Positions 38,640 through 48,580 of a DNA stretch of 64,000 nucleotides are shown piece by piece. A program made the position numbers and the translations under genes. The notes under the pieces are model-generated. The model saw only the letters and a list, made by a program, of their open reading frames with translations, ran no database searches and was not told where the DNA came from. Each line of letters begins with the position of its first letter. Position 1 is the stretch's first letter. The DNA lies in assembly GCA_947463785.1 (NCBI GenBank), contig CANHRG010000001.1, positions 1-64,000 on the forward strand, read 5' to 3'. The stretch is from Sphingobacteriaceae bacterium. GTDB taxonomy: Bacteria; Bacteroidota; Bacteroidia; Sphingobacteriales; Sphingobacteriaceae.

Positions 38640-40124
38640 CTACTCGCCACTGATACGCACCTCTGAAATACGTGGATGTGTATGGGTAATCAATATTCTT
38701 AAATTCTCTTTTTGAACTGCCTCGTGTTTGCGATGGGCCCAAATTTTATCGCGGGCTTCTCGGCCACTCTGCTCTAAATCTATTAGAGGAGCGGGATAAT
38801 CTACACCAATTTTAACACCGTATAATTCCTGCTCTATTTGGCTCATTTTGTGGGGCTCGTGAATAAATACCAGGGGAACAGGGCTTAACTCCGGCAGCCA
38901 TTTCTTGATAAATATGCCCTCCGGATCGTGGTCTTGCGATTGTTTTACCGGGTTATACATGCGGATGGTATTGATACCTGTGGTACCGGCCTGCATTTGA
39001 AATTGGGGGTAATGAATACCGGGTTCATAATCGAGAAACAATTGAGCCAGGTGGTACACTCCCAAGCGCCAATCTTGATAGAGGTGGTGACAGAAAAACG
39101 ATACTAGCATGGCCCGCATCCGAAAATTAATCCAGCCGGTTTGCTGTAAACAGCGCATGCAGGCATCAACTAGTGGGAAGCCGGTTTGACCGGTTTTCCA
39201 GGCTTGGATATAGGTTTCGTTTTCGGGATGCTCGAGCAGTTCGTAACCTCGATTAATGCATTCGGATTCGTAACGACACTCTACCTCAAACTTTTGGATA
39301 AAATGGCAATGCCAGCGCAAACGGGTTTGGAAATTGTTGATTGCGGTCTTGAAACCCGATGTTTTTTTGGCGGCTTCTGTTGCCTGGTAAACCTGGCGGA
39401 TGCTGAGGTTACCCCATGCCAAATAGGGTGATAATCGCGAACACGAAGTGCGGCTTTGTGCCGGTTTTGAAATATGTTTACTGTAGTTTCTGGCCCTTTC
39501 GGCACTGAAGGAATGGAGGTATTTCCGGGCAAACGATTCACCGGCAGGCTGAAAGGTATCCGGATAATCCGTCCAGTTTTGGATGAGCTCTGTTGGAATA
39601 GGAAATGGATTTTCCCATTCAGGTGATGAACCTGGGGTAAAGGTATTATGGATAAGTGGGGCATGCATAACCCGGTGCCAGGCTTTGATCCAGCCTTCGC
39701 GGTTTTTAATTCCTCGAAGAATGCCATCTCGCTGAAATTCTTGCCAGCTGATTCCGTGTTTTTTAAAATACTGCTTGAGCTGTTTATCTCTTGTATACGA
39801 AAGATCAATGCCACTTTCCTGATAAGAGAATACGGTGCGAATATCAAAGTATTGGTTTAGTACATCGAAAACCTGAGCGGCTTCTGCGTAACATAGGGTG
39901 ACTTGCTTTTGATAAGCTTGCAGCGTTTGGTTGACTTGCTGCAGCGAATGGTACTGAAACTGTAAATGCCTGAGCGAAGTATCTGGGTGGGCCAGCAAAG
40001 AGGGTTCGAACAGGTAAAGAATGAGGTAAGGCAATCCGTTTTGTTCAGCGGCCTGTAGCGGAGCATGGTCTTGCGTTCGTAGGTCGCGTTTGAGCCAGAC
40101 GATATTGATTGCCTGCTTTGCCAT
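38640..40124 (-). CDS. Cryptochrome/DNA photolyase family protein
   Basis: VWLKRDLRTQDHAPLQAA; FAD-domain motifs TRLRWHCHFIQKFE, ACMRCLQQTGWINFRMRAMLVSFFCHHLYQDWRLG. Confidence 0.92.
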   Translation of the reverse strand: MAKQAINIVWLKRDLRTQDHAPLQAAEQNGLPYLILYLFEPSLLAHPDTSLRHLQFQYHSLQQVNQTLQAYQKQVTLCYAEAAQVFDVLNQYFDIRTVFSYQESGIDLSYTRDKQLKQYFKKHGISWQEFQRDGILRGIKNREGWIKAWHRVMHAPLIHNTFTPGSSPEWENPFPIPTELIQNWTDYPDTFQPAGESFARKYLHSFSAERARNYSKHISKPAQSRTSCSRLSPYLAWGNLSIRQVYQATEAAKKTSGFKTAINNFQTRLRWHCHFIQKFEVECRYESECINRGYELLEHPENETYIQAWKTGQTGFPLVDACMRCLQQTGWINFRMRAMLVSFFCHHLYQDWRLGVYHLAQLFLDYEPGIHYPQFQMQAGTTGINTIRMYNPVKQSQDHDPEGIFIKKWLPELSPVPLVFIHEPHKMSQIEQELYGVKIGVDYPAPLIDLEQSGREARDKIWAHRKHEAVQKENLRILITHTHPRISEVRISGE

Positions 40125-40129
40125 GGGTA

Positions 40130-40423
40130 TTATCGCTTGCTGATTTTATTGAGGGTAATTTGTCGTTGCAGGGTACATTTGAAGCGAGAGATTTCGGAGT
40201 TTCGCTTTGAGGCGTGTTTTTGGCTAATTCCACTATTGACCCGTTTGCGCCAAAGGTTGAAGCTGCTTCGCTTTAGCGTGGCACGCATTAAGGCAATGGT
40301 TTCGGCTTCGGTTAACCCAAACTGATAGGTGATTGCTTCGAATGGGGTACGGTCTTCCCAGGCCATTTCAATAACCCGGTCTTTCTCGGCATCAGTTAAG
40401 CTCTTAGTTCCGAAAGACTTCAT
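40130..40423 (-). CDS. TIGR03643/DUF2805 family protein
   Basis: LTDAEKDRVIEMAWEDRTPFEAITYQFGLTEAETIALMRATLKRSSFNLWRKRV. Confidence 0.8.
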   Translation of the reverse strand: MKSFGTKSLTDAEKDRVIEMAWEDRTPFEAITYQFGLTEAETIALMRATLKRSSFNLWRKRVNSGISQKHASKRNSEISRFKCTLQRQITLNKISKR

Positions 40424-41093
40424 CTTTGATTCCTTTATTGAGTTGATAGTCGGCAAAGGTGATGGTGATTTTGCCGTTTTTAGGGCTTGGTTTTCCGGTA
40501 TCTGAACTGGATGTCCGGTTGATGTCTGTAGCCAGGCCTTTCGGGATTTTGAATTTTTTAACTTCTACGGTGAAGATCATTTTATCGGGTAAACCAAAAG
40601 CAATTTGAGAACCGTATTCGTAATTGGCACTGATGGTGCCGTTTGAACGGGTGGTACTTTGTGATTTTAGCAACAGATCGGTTTTTGGATCGATCCACAA
40701 TTTGAGCAAGACCAAATCGCCGCTATCATCTATAGGCAGAACAGTGAGGACGGTCGTTTTTTGCGTCTGGATGACTTCTGTTCCGGTAATGAGGGCTGTA
40801 TAGCTGTTTTTATCTCTGAGGAATTTGGGCAGTTCGTTGAAATTCTGTTTCGGCAAAATGGCAATTCCTTTAGAAAGCATTTTGAATTGGTCTTTTTGCT
40901 TGAAATAGATGGTGGCTTTTACCGGAAAAGATTTGATCAAAGGAATTTCTGACTTGATGTTTACTTGAACAGCATAGTCTTTTACGCGGTTCCACTTCGC
41001 CATCATTTGCTCCAGTATAGCTGTTGCGTCTTGTGCTGCGGCAAACACTGGGAGGCATCCCAATAAAATCAAGGTAAGGAAGCGTGAAATCAT
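40404..41093 (-). CDS. LolA-like outer membrane lipoprotein-sorting protein
   Basis: Signal peptide, ATAILEQMMAKWNRVKDYAVQVNIK, LWIDPKTDLLLKSQ; overlaps permease by 4 nt. Confidence 0.65.
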   Translation of the reverse strand: MISRFLTLILLGCLPVFAAAQDATAILEQMMAKWNRVKDYAVQVNIKSEIPLIKSFPVKATIYFKQKDQFKMLSKGIAILPKQNFNELPKFLRDKNSYTALITGTEVIQTQKTTVLTVLPIDDSGDLVLLKLWIDPKTDLLLKSQSTTRSNGTISANYEYGSQIAFGLPDKMIFTVEVKKFKIPKGLATDINRTSSSDTGKPSPKNGKITITFADYQLNKGIKDEVFRN

Positions 41094-41932
41094 GTGGTAA
41101 TGTCTTTTTTGTTGAAATGATACAAGGACAAGCCAATAAGTATAACTTGATGAACCAGTAGAATGATCAGTGATTTGATGATCTCTTTTAGAGGTAACGG
41201 TTCTTCAAAAAAGCTACGCCAAGAGGCCATGTGTGTGGTAAAAAGGTAGGGCCTGATGGCATCAAATAGTTTGACATCCAGGGTGCCGATGATGGTGAAC
41301 AGGATGATGATGGCCATGGTTACTACGATTGGACCAATGGAATTGTTGCTAAAACAAGATAGGCAGATGGAAAGGGTACTTACGGTGAGTAAGGCCAGAA
41401 AAGCTACTGCAAATCCGCCAGCATAGCGCCAGTTGACATCCTGTTCTTGTAAAATGACCAAACCGTCGCTGTTGAGTACCATTAAATCGCCAGTACCGAA
41501 CAATACTTTACCTACAATGACGGCCAGTATGCCTAGCCAGATGATGAGGCAAAGGGTGTAAACTGCGCCGGCAATAAATTTGGAGAGCAGTAACTGGGTA
41601 CGTGAAATGGGCTTGGTGAGCAACATCCGGATAGTGCCCGAAGCGGCTTCGCCGGATACCAAATCGCCCGTAACTAGGGCCACGAGCAAAGGAATGTGGA
41701 TGATGAGCATTTGCAGCACAATAAATGCTACCAGGTTTCCATTGAGTAGTGTACCCTGAAAACTTAAGGTTTGCTCGAAGGAGGAAGTTACAAAGGCAAT
41801 CATAGACTGGCCATCTACCTTGAGTGCAAACAGAATTACTCCTACCAATACGGTAATGGCCAGTAAGCCCAAATAGCTGCGTGGCTTGGCGGTAATTTTG
41901 ATGAATTCGTTGTATACGCTATTCCACAGCAT
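41090..41932 (-). CDS. ABC transporter permease (ABC-2 type)
   Basis: Six hydrophobic segments; SGEAASGTIRMLLTKPISRTQLLLSKF. Confidence 0.87.
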   Translation of the reverse strand: MLWNSVYNEFIKITAKPRSYLGLLAITVLVGVILFALKVDGQSMIAFVTSSFEQTLSFQGTLLNGNLVAFIVLQMLIIHIPLLVALVTGDLVSGEAASGTIRMLLTKPISRTQLLLSKFIAGAVYTLCLIIWLGILAVIVGKVLFGTGDLMVLNSDGLVILQEQDVNWRYAGGFAVAFLALLTVSTLSICLSCFSNNSIGPIVVTMAIIILFTIIGTLDVKLFDAIRPYLFTTHMASWRSFFEEPLPLKEIIKSLIILLVHQVILIGLSLYHFNKKDITT

Positions 41933-42842
41933 CGGCTTTGAGCATTTTAATGAAATAATCTTCGAGCTTACGCTTAGACTCTATGGCGTAGATGCTGAAC
42001 CCTTGTTGCACAAGTAATTTGTTGAGTTCCGGCAGCATTGATTTGGTTATTGCCAACTCCAAATGGGTTGCGGTACTGTCTATAATTTCCAGTTGAGGCA
42101 GGTGGTTTTTTAAATAATTTTTGGCTGCTTCTACTTTGTCTATTTCTAACTGAACCACCAAATCATCGCTACTTAATAATTTGGACACTTCTCCTTCTAC
42201 CACTGTTTTTCCTTTGTTGATGATTACCATGCGGTTGGCAATGAGTTCCATTTCGGCCAAGAGGTGTGAAGAGAGTACTACGGTTTTGCCCTGTTCATCG
42301 CGTAGGCGCAAAATGAGGTTTCGGATATCGATGATTCCCTGCGGGTCTAAGCCAGTTGTGGGTTCGTCGAGGATGATCAAATCGGGTTTGTGCAATAAGG
42401 TTTGCGCAATGCCCAAACGTTGTTTCATGCCGTGTGAAAAACCGGCCACTTTGTCTTTTTCCCTTCCAGCGAGTCCGACAAAATCGAGCATTTGGTAAAT
42501 TTCCTTTGCGGATGCTGTTGCACCGGATATACGTGAAAAGATAGCTAGATTTTGATAGGCAGAAAGGTATTTGTAAAAGTCGGGTTTCTCAATGATGCTG
42601 CCCGTTCGGGCTAAGATGTGACTACGGTTGGCCGCTAGGGTTTGCCCGTAGATTTTGATCTCACCGCGATCTGGTTTTATAAGTGAAAGTAGACACCGGA
42701 TACTGGTACTTTTGCCTGCACCGTTGGGTCCTAAAAAACCGAATACATCGCCTTTGTAAACCGTAAAATTGACGTCTTTTACGGCTTCAAAACTACCAAA
42801 TCGTTTGGCGAGTTGTTGTACTTCAATAATTTTATCGGACAT
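41919..42842 (-). CDS. ABC transporter ATP-binding protein
   Basis: GFLGPNGAGKST Walker A, FSHGMKQRLGIAQTL signature, LIILDEPTTGLDP Walker B. Confidence 0.94.
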   Translation of the reverse strand: MSDKIIEVQQLAKRFGSFEAVKDVNFTVYKGDVFGFLGPNGAGKSTSIRCLLSLIKPDRGEIKIYGQTLAANRSHILARTGSIIEKPDFYKYLSAYQNLAIFSRISGATASAKEIYQMLDFVGLAGREKDKVAGFSHGMKQRLGIAQTLLHKPDLIILDEPTTGLDPQGIIDIRNLILRLRDEQGKTVVLSSHLLAEMELIANRMVIINKGKTVVEGEVSKLLSSDDLVVQLEIDKVEAAKNYLKNHLPQLEIIDSTATHLELAITKSMLPELNKLLVQQGFSIYAIESKRKLEDYFIKMLKADAVE

Positions 42843-42941
42843 GCTTGAATGCGGTATGCACACTGCTATTCAGGTGTTCGGCAAAAGTATTGAATCCGAC
42901 AGCTTTAAGCTAAAGCTTTGTTTTTTATGATATTGTAATGA

Positions 42942-43478
42942 TTAATAAACCGCTTTGAAGCTGATTTTAAATTCGTCGTCGGTAGGTATGGCTAACAAGG
43001 TGGGTGGTTCGATGTTGAACTGCGTCATTTTTACAGGAAATGTCCCGGTAATCTCCAGCTTATCTCCCATTTTTTTACGTGATGCTTCAAAACTGATGTT
43101 TCGGTTTACTCCATGGAAATTGAGTATTCCTTTAACCAATAATTTATCTGCCTGTTGTTGTATTTCGGTACTACTAAAGGTAATGTTGGGGTATTTGAGC
43201 CCCTCGGTTACTTCGATGGTGTGAGAATCTCGGTTGGCATTTTTACTATCAAAGCTCGAAACTTTGACGCTTACGGCTACTTGAGTGATGTTCGTTTTAG
43301 TCGCATCAGCCAAAATCACCGAATTTAAATCTCTACTTACGCCATCCCAATCGTGCAGGCGATGGTGCATGCTGTAGGTAATACTGGAAATTTTTTTATC
43401 GGCTGTAAATTTGACTTGCTGTGCCCATACTGAGTTGAATAGCAAACTAAGTACTATGCTTAAGATTATTTTTTTCAT
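42942..43478 (-). CDS. YceI family periplasmic protein
   Basis: Signal peptide MKKIILSIVLSLLFNSVWAQ; YSMHHRLHDWDGVSRDL, VKGILNFHGVNRNISFE. Confidence 0.88.
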   Translation of the reverse strand: MKKIILSIVLSLLFNSVWAQQVKFTADKKISSITYSMHHRLHDWDGVSRDLNSVILADATKTNITQVAVSVKVSSFDSKNANRDSHTIEVTEGLKYPNITFSSTEIQQQADKLLVKGILNFHGVNRNISFEASRKKMGDKLEITGTFPVKMTQFNIEPPTLLAIPTDDEFKISFKAVY

Positions 43479-43482
43479 GGGT

Positions 43483-44115
43483 TTAGAATTTAATAACCAA
43501 CATTGATGCCGCAAACGCACCGAAAGCGGTGTAAGCTGCTGCACGGTGGTAAGGTTTTAAATCTGGCCTATCTTCAATACGTTCGGCAAGTACATTGGTT
43601 GCAATCATGGCGCTCATGTGGACCAAAGCCAACCATTTATGGACTTTTATACTGCTATAGCCTTTCCGTTCGTCTAGTGCTTTAGGCGGGGCGAACAGGG
43701 ACAAAGACGCTGTAGTAAAATACGTGAAGTTGACAGCTGCTCCTAAGGCCTCGTGTGTATCTTTCAGATTGTTATTCCCATTGTACAATCTACTTCCTAC
43801 AATTCCTTGAGCAACCATGCCACCCAAGGTTGCAAAACCTAAAACCTGATGGGCAGCCAATGCCGTACGACGGAGTTTAAGTTCCTGTTGTCGCTTTTCG
43901 GGAGTGAGTTCAAAACGGTTAAATTTTCGCATAAAGCCTTTCTCGCCCCATAGCAATCGCTGGGTAATCATCATTTTATTGGGCAGCAGTTTTTCCTGCT
44001 CAGTTGTGCTTGCGTTTAACTCTTGTAAGAGGTTGTTGTTTTGGGTGCTATCCGTTTGGGCAAACAGGTTAGCGCCAAAAAGACAAAAAAAGAATACGAG
44101 GAATAGGTGTTTCAT
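43483..44115 (-). CDS. Membrane protein with conserved His-bearing helices (cytochrome b561-like, speculative)
   Basis: Signal peptide plus helices AAHQVLGFATLGGMV, THEALGAAVNFTYF, VHKWLALVHMSAMI, PYHRAAAYTAFGAFAASML. Confidence 0.5.
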   Translation of the reverse strand: MKHLFLVFFFCLFGANLFAQTDSTQNNNLLQELNASTTEQEKLLPNKMMITQRLLWGEKGFMRKFNRFELTPEKRQQELKLRRTALAAHQVLGFATLGGMVAQGIVGSRLYNGNNNLKDTHEALGAAVNFTYFTTASLSLFAPPKALDERKGYSSIKVHKWLALVHMSAMIATNVLAERIEDRPDLKPYHRAAAYTAFGAFAASMLVIKF

Positions 44116-44131
44116 TGGGTGTAAATTAAAC

Positions 44132-44551
44132 TCAGGAATAGACTCTTAAGCTATTTCCATTTAAACTGGTGTTGTATACGGTAAGGTTTTTGTTTGCGGG
44201 TCCTTGTGTAACTACTCCGGTACTAGAAAACTGCGCATTATGGTTCGGACATACAAACTTATTACTACTGGCAACAAAATTAATGGTGGTGCCTTCGTGT
44301 GTACAGGCTGCTGAAACTGCTAGAAATGTGCCTGAATTTGTTCGGGCTATAATTACTCCATTTTTGACCAAAAAGCCACCATTGCTGGCTAATGCACCCG
44401 TACTTACATCAACTGTAAAATCAACATTTTTAGGTGCTTCTGGTACACCGGTATTTGATTTTCCACATGCAGCTAATCCTCCCAAACAAACAGGTGCCAA
44501 GAGGGCAGCTGCACCGATACCTACTTGATTTAAAAATTCTTTCCTATCCAT
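44132..44551 (-). CDS. Rieske-type 2Fe-2S lipoprotein
   Basis: CTHEGTTINFVASSNKFVCPNHNAQF (CxH...CxxH), lipobox LAACGKS. Confidence 0.9.
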   Translation of the reverse strand: MDRKEFLNQVGIGAAALLAPVCLGGLAACGKSNTGVPEAPKNVDFTVDVSTGALASNGGFLVKNGVIIARTNSGTFLAVSAACTHEGTTINFVASSNKFVCPNHNAQFSSTGVVTQGPANKNLTVYNTSLNGNSLRVYS

Positions 44552-44682
44552 ATTTGCAAAAATTAGTCAATTATCTGTTGGGGTTAATTAAGGTTAAAAC
44601 GGATATTAAATGTACTAAATTTCATTCTTAAGACAAAAATTTGGTATAGCAGCCAACTTTACCTTAAAAAGAATCGATATGA

Positions 44683-45249
44683 TTATTCGGATCTCATTCG
44701 TTTAGGACCGTACCAAAGCCAAAATCCGGTGATGGTAAAGATGAGTAAAGCGATACCCATTATGGAGGTATAGACCACTTTAATTTGACCGTTACTGGTT
44801 TCGAAATAGAGGTCGAGGATGGAGCCATCGTGAACTTTTTCTATAAAATCAGAACGACGAGTTTCTATGTGGAGCAGTTTACCGGTAGCACCATCTAATT
44901 GAATTCCCCAAAAACCATCTATAAATACAAACTTGACCATTCCCTTATCTTTTCTGATGTCGATACGGTCTAGGTCGAGCGAAAGTGTGGTAGAGATGGA
45001 ATCGCGGAAAATCTGACAAGCGTTTTTGTGGAGACTGTCTATGGGCAGCCAATCTTTCAAATTGGTTGAGCTTCCCTGGTACGATTTAGCCAAAATCAAG
45101 TTGCCACTATGCTTTTTCCAGCCCAATAAAAACCCAGTGATGGATACGATGAAGAAAAAGATAAACAGAAAAGCGCCTGTAGTTCTGTGAATTTTTCTAA
45201 AAATTCGCAGAATCCTAGCTTGTTGCTGTCTGTTCTTGTGTCCCGCCAT
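44683..45249 (-). CDS. PepSY-associated TM helix domain protein
   Basis: IFRKIHRTTGAFLFIFFFIVSITGFLLGWKKHSG; C-term ALLIFTITGFWLWYGPKR. Confidence 0.85.
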   Translation of the reverse strand: MAGHKNRQQQARILRIFRKIHRTTGAFLFIFFFIVSITGFLLGWKKHSGNLILAKSYQGSSTNLKDWLPIDSLHKNACQIFRDSISTTLSLDLDRIDIRKDKGMVKFVFIDGFWGIQLDGATGKLLHIETRRSDFIEKVHDGSILDLYFETSNGQIKVVYTSIMGIALLIFTITGFWLWYGPKRMRSE

Positions 45250-45263
45250 CTGGATAGCTGGGC

Positions 45264-47099
45264 TTATTCTACGGTAACCGATTTCGCCAAGTTACGCGGC
45301 TGATCTACATTGCAACCTCGCATTACCGCAATGTGATACGACAATAATTGCAGAGGGATAGTTGCTAAAATTGGCAAGAAAGCTTCGTCTGCATCCGGAA
45401 TTTCGATGACGTGATCAGCCATTTTCTTCACTTCGGTATCGCCCTCGGTTACAATAGCAATCACCACACCTTTACGGGCCTTAACTTCTTGAATATTGCT
45501 GATTACTTTTTCGTAAGAAGAGTTTTTGGTAGCAATGACTACTACTGGCATTTCCTCATCAATCAAAGCTATTGGTCCGTGTTTCATTTCTGCAGCCGGA
45601 TAGCCTTCGGCATGGATGTAAGAAATCTCTTTGAGTTTTAAAGCACCTTCCAAGGCAACTGGGAATCCGGTACCCCGACCCAAGAACAAGAAGTTTCGGG
45701 CGTCTTTAAATTGGGCCGCAATTTTTTGTATGTACTCGTTGCTCTTTAATGCTTTTTCAACCAAAGCCGGGATTTGATCCAATTCTGATAATAGACTTAC
45801 GGACTGAGATACGGATAATTTACCCCGCTGCTGCCCCATGTAAAACGCCATCAGGGTTAGTACGGTAACTTGTGCGGTGAATGCTTTGGTTGAAGCCACT
45901 CCAATTTCCGGACCAGCATGGGTGTAAACCCCGGCATGGGTTAAGCGTGGAATGGACGATCCCACAACATTACAAATACCAAATAGGGTTGCGCCTTTTT
46001 CTTTCGCTAATTCCAGTGCGGCCATGGTATCGGCTGTTTCGCCCGATTGCGAAATGGCGATAACCACATCTTTATCAGTAATAATTGGATTTCTGTAACG
46101 GAATTCTGAAGCATATTCTACTTCTACCGGAATTCGAGCGTACTCTTCGATCAGGTATTCTCCTACTAAACCGGCATGCCATGAAGTTCCGCAGGCAACA
46201 ATAATGATGCGATCTACATTTTTAAGTTTATCGGCATATTCTTTAATACCCCCCAATTGCACTAAGCCTTCATCCGGTTGAATACGACCTCGCATGCAAT
46301 CTTTGATGGAACGGGGCTGCTCGTAAATTTCTTTGAGCATAAAGTGCTCGTAACCGCCTTTTTCCAACATTTCGAGTTTAATCTCGAGCTCTTGAACATA
46401 AGGTGTTTTTACCACGTTATCTAAGTTCTTGATCAATAACTCATCACGTTTTAGGTAGGCAATTTCGTTATCGTTCAGGTAGATTACATTCTTGGTGTAT
46501 TCTACAATCGGCGAAGCATCAGAAGCAATAAAATATTCATCTTTGCCAACGCCAATAACCATGGGGCTTCCCTTACGAGCAGCGATTAGCTGATCGGGTT
46601 CGTCTTTGCTCATTACTACGATGGCATAGGCCCCCACAACCTCGTTTAAGGCTACTCGTACAGATTCACGTAAATCTAAGCCTGTTTTTTTCTGGATATG
46701 TTCAATGAGATGAATCAACACTTCGGTATCGGTATCGCTACGAAACTCGTGTCCCTCGGAAATCAATTCGTCTTTCAGGGTAGCATAATTCTCAATTATA
46801 CCGTTGTGGATGATGGCCAAACGTTCGTCGCCCGAAGTATGAGGGTGTGAATTGCGGTCGGATGGTGCACCGTGAGTTGCCCAGCGGGTATGACCCATTC
46901 CCATTTTACCAGCCAGATCTTGATGTGCTGCAAAATCTTCTAAATCGCTAACTTTCCCGGCTTTTTTGTAGATGCGCATATCGCCATTCTGTAAGGCCAC
47001 TCCTGCACTATCGTAACCGCGATATTCTAAGCGATGTAATCCTTTTATGATGATTGGCCAAGCTTCACGATGGCCGATGTATCCTACTATTCCACACAT
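45264..47099 (-). CDS. glmS: Glutamine--fructose-6-phosphate aminotransferase (isomerizing)
   Basis: MCGIVGYIGHREAW, GHTRWATHG, SIS domains, C-term QPRNLAKSVTVE. Confidence 0.97.
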   Translation of the reverse strand: MCGIVGYIGHREAWPIIIKGLHRLEYRGYDSAGVALQNGDMRIYKKAGKVSDLEDFAAHQDLAGKMGMGHTRWATHGAPSDRNSHPHTSGDERLAIIHNGIIENYATLKDELISEGHEFRSDTDTEVLIHLIEHIQKKTGLDLRESVRVALNEVVGAYAIVVMSKDEPDQLIAARKGSPMVIGVGKDEYFIASDASPIVEYTKNVIYLNDNEIAYLKRDELLIKNLDNVVKTPYVQELEIKLEMLEKGGYEHFMLKEIYEQPRSIKDCMRGRIQPDEGLVQLGGIKEYADKLKNVDRIIIVACGTSWHAGLVGEYLIEEYARIPVEVEYASEFRYRNPIITDKDVVIAISQSGETADTMAALELAKEKGATLFGICNVVGSSIPRLTHAGVYTHAGPEIGVASTKAFTAQVTVLTLMAFYMGQQRGKLSVSQSVSLLSELDQIPALVEKALKSNEYIQKIAAQFKDARNFLFLGRGTGFPVALEGALKLKEISYIHAEGYPAAEMKHGPIALIDEEMPVVVIATKNSSYEKVISNIQEVKARKGVVIAIVTEGDTEVKKMADHVIEIPDADEAFLPILATIPLQLLSYHIAVMRGCNVDQPRNLAKSVTVE

Positions 47100-47170
47100 A
47101 TTAATGATTTATCTCAGGTAAATGAACATATAACTATAGGTATAATTATACGCTAAAATAAAGAAAGTTT

Positions 47171-48559
47171 TTAGTTGTTTACTTTGGTGTAGATAACCGT
47201 TAACTTCATCGGATAATTTGCATTCGTTCCGCTGGCTAGAACCACTTTATCAGCCGTTGTGCCAGAAGGATTAATCGCAGTTGAGGCGTTGTTGATATTT
47301 TTATCAACTACGGCCAGGTAGTTTGCGTATTGTTTAGTTTTGCCACTCAATAAATCCTGAATGTAGGCAGTGAGCACAAAGGAATACGATTTTGTAACAC
47401 TGTTGTAGGTGCCACCAAAACCATCAATACCAACAGAACGACCATCAAAAGGATTTAAATCAGGTACTGGTTGACGCTGATCTGCAATATCCGTTTGATA
47501 AAACATGAGACGTGGGGCCGGAGCAAATGGGACATCGGTGCCTGCCTCAACTTTCACTTCAAGGATCGCTTTATTGATGACTATATTACCCAAAGCCTTT
47601 AGGTTTGCTAAATCAGGGAAAGTGATTTTTGTTCGCACTCCGCCAAGAGCTTGCACAAAAGTTTTGGTATAGGAGGTATTTGGATTAGCTAATTGGGTTG
47701 CTACCTCGGTTCCTGTATAATCGTGCGTAAAATTGGCCGCTACTTTTGAAGAATTGCTGTTGATGCTAAATGTGGTGTAATTGGTATCAATAGTAGCGTT
47801 AACATTTCGATAGTATAATTCCAGTTTACTTGCTCCGGAACTCAAATCAAAAAACGGTATACCTCCAGCTTGAGAACCGCTAGGAGGATCTGTTTTAATG
47901 TAAATGCCCTTGAAAAACTCAGTGAAACTTTTATCGTTTACAAAAGTTCCGGCTGGAGCATTGAAAAAATTGGCATTTATAAAGCTTGAATTAATTGGGA
48001 TACGAAGATGAGCAGGAACTTTAGTTAGCGAATCTTTTTTTCCCTTAATGATTTGATTGACCTTTATACTATCCTTTAATCTAATTTTATTCACCACTAA
48101 ATTCCCGATCTCTGAGGGATCAAAATTAACTGGAGTAGTGTTGTAGTACGTTGTAGCCGGATTTAATTTCTCTGTAAGTTTATGAACTGTAAAGCGGTAA
48201 GTAGAATTCACAGAATCGCCATAAAAACTGGTGCCGTATTTTAAAACTAAAACCGCAGAATCTAGTACGATATTATCCCCAAAAACTAAATCGTTGCTTG
48301 GCAAGTTGAGGGTAGCTGCAACTGCTGCTTTGGTAATTCCGGTGTAGGGGTCTTTTAAGTAACCAATTGGGTACTGTGACAGGTTTTGGGTAATGACATT
48401 ATCTTCGGCAACGGTTGTTGCCTTAACGGTGCTATTGTCTGCAATGGCTGTATTGATACCGAAGTTCGCAACATCCAAGCCTATTTCATCCGGATTGTTG
48501 CAGGCTTGCAAAATAAAAAGACTTATCAACAGAGTTAATAAGCCTAATTTATAGTTCTT
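47171..48559 (-). CDS. DUF4270 family lipoprotein
   Basis: MKNYKLGLLTLLISLFILQACNNPDEIGLDV; Bacteroidota-typical family next to a GT5-like gene. Confidence 0.82.
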   Translation of the reverse strand, partial: KNYKLGLLTLLISLFILQACNNPDEIGLDVANFGINTAIADNSTVKATTVAEDNVITQNLSQYPIGYLKDPYTGITKAAVAATLNLPSNDLVFGDNIVLDSAVLVLKYGTSFYGDSVNSTYRFTVHKLTEKLNPATTYYNTTPVNFDPSEIGNLVVNKIRLKDSIKVNQIIKGKKDSLTKVPAHLRIPINSSFINANFFNAPAGTFVNDKSFTEFFKGIYIKTDPPSGSQAGGIPFFDLSSGASKLELYYRNVNATIDTNYTTFSINSNSSKVAANFTHDYTGTEVATQLANPNTSYTKTFVQALGGVRTKITFPDLANLKALGNIVINKAILEVKVEAGTDVPFAPAPRLMFYQTDIADQRQPVPDLNPFDGRSVGIDGFGGTYNSVTKSYSFVLTAYIQDLLSGKTKQYANYLAVVDKNINNASTAINPSGTTADKVVLASGTNANYPMKLTVIYTKVNN

Positions 48560-48580
48560 CATAGATTTAACCGTCATAAC

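Noticed and set aside
39281-39847. 188-aa minus-strand ORF
   Set aside because: Out-of-frame shadow within the photolyase gene; no family features.
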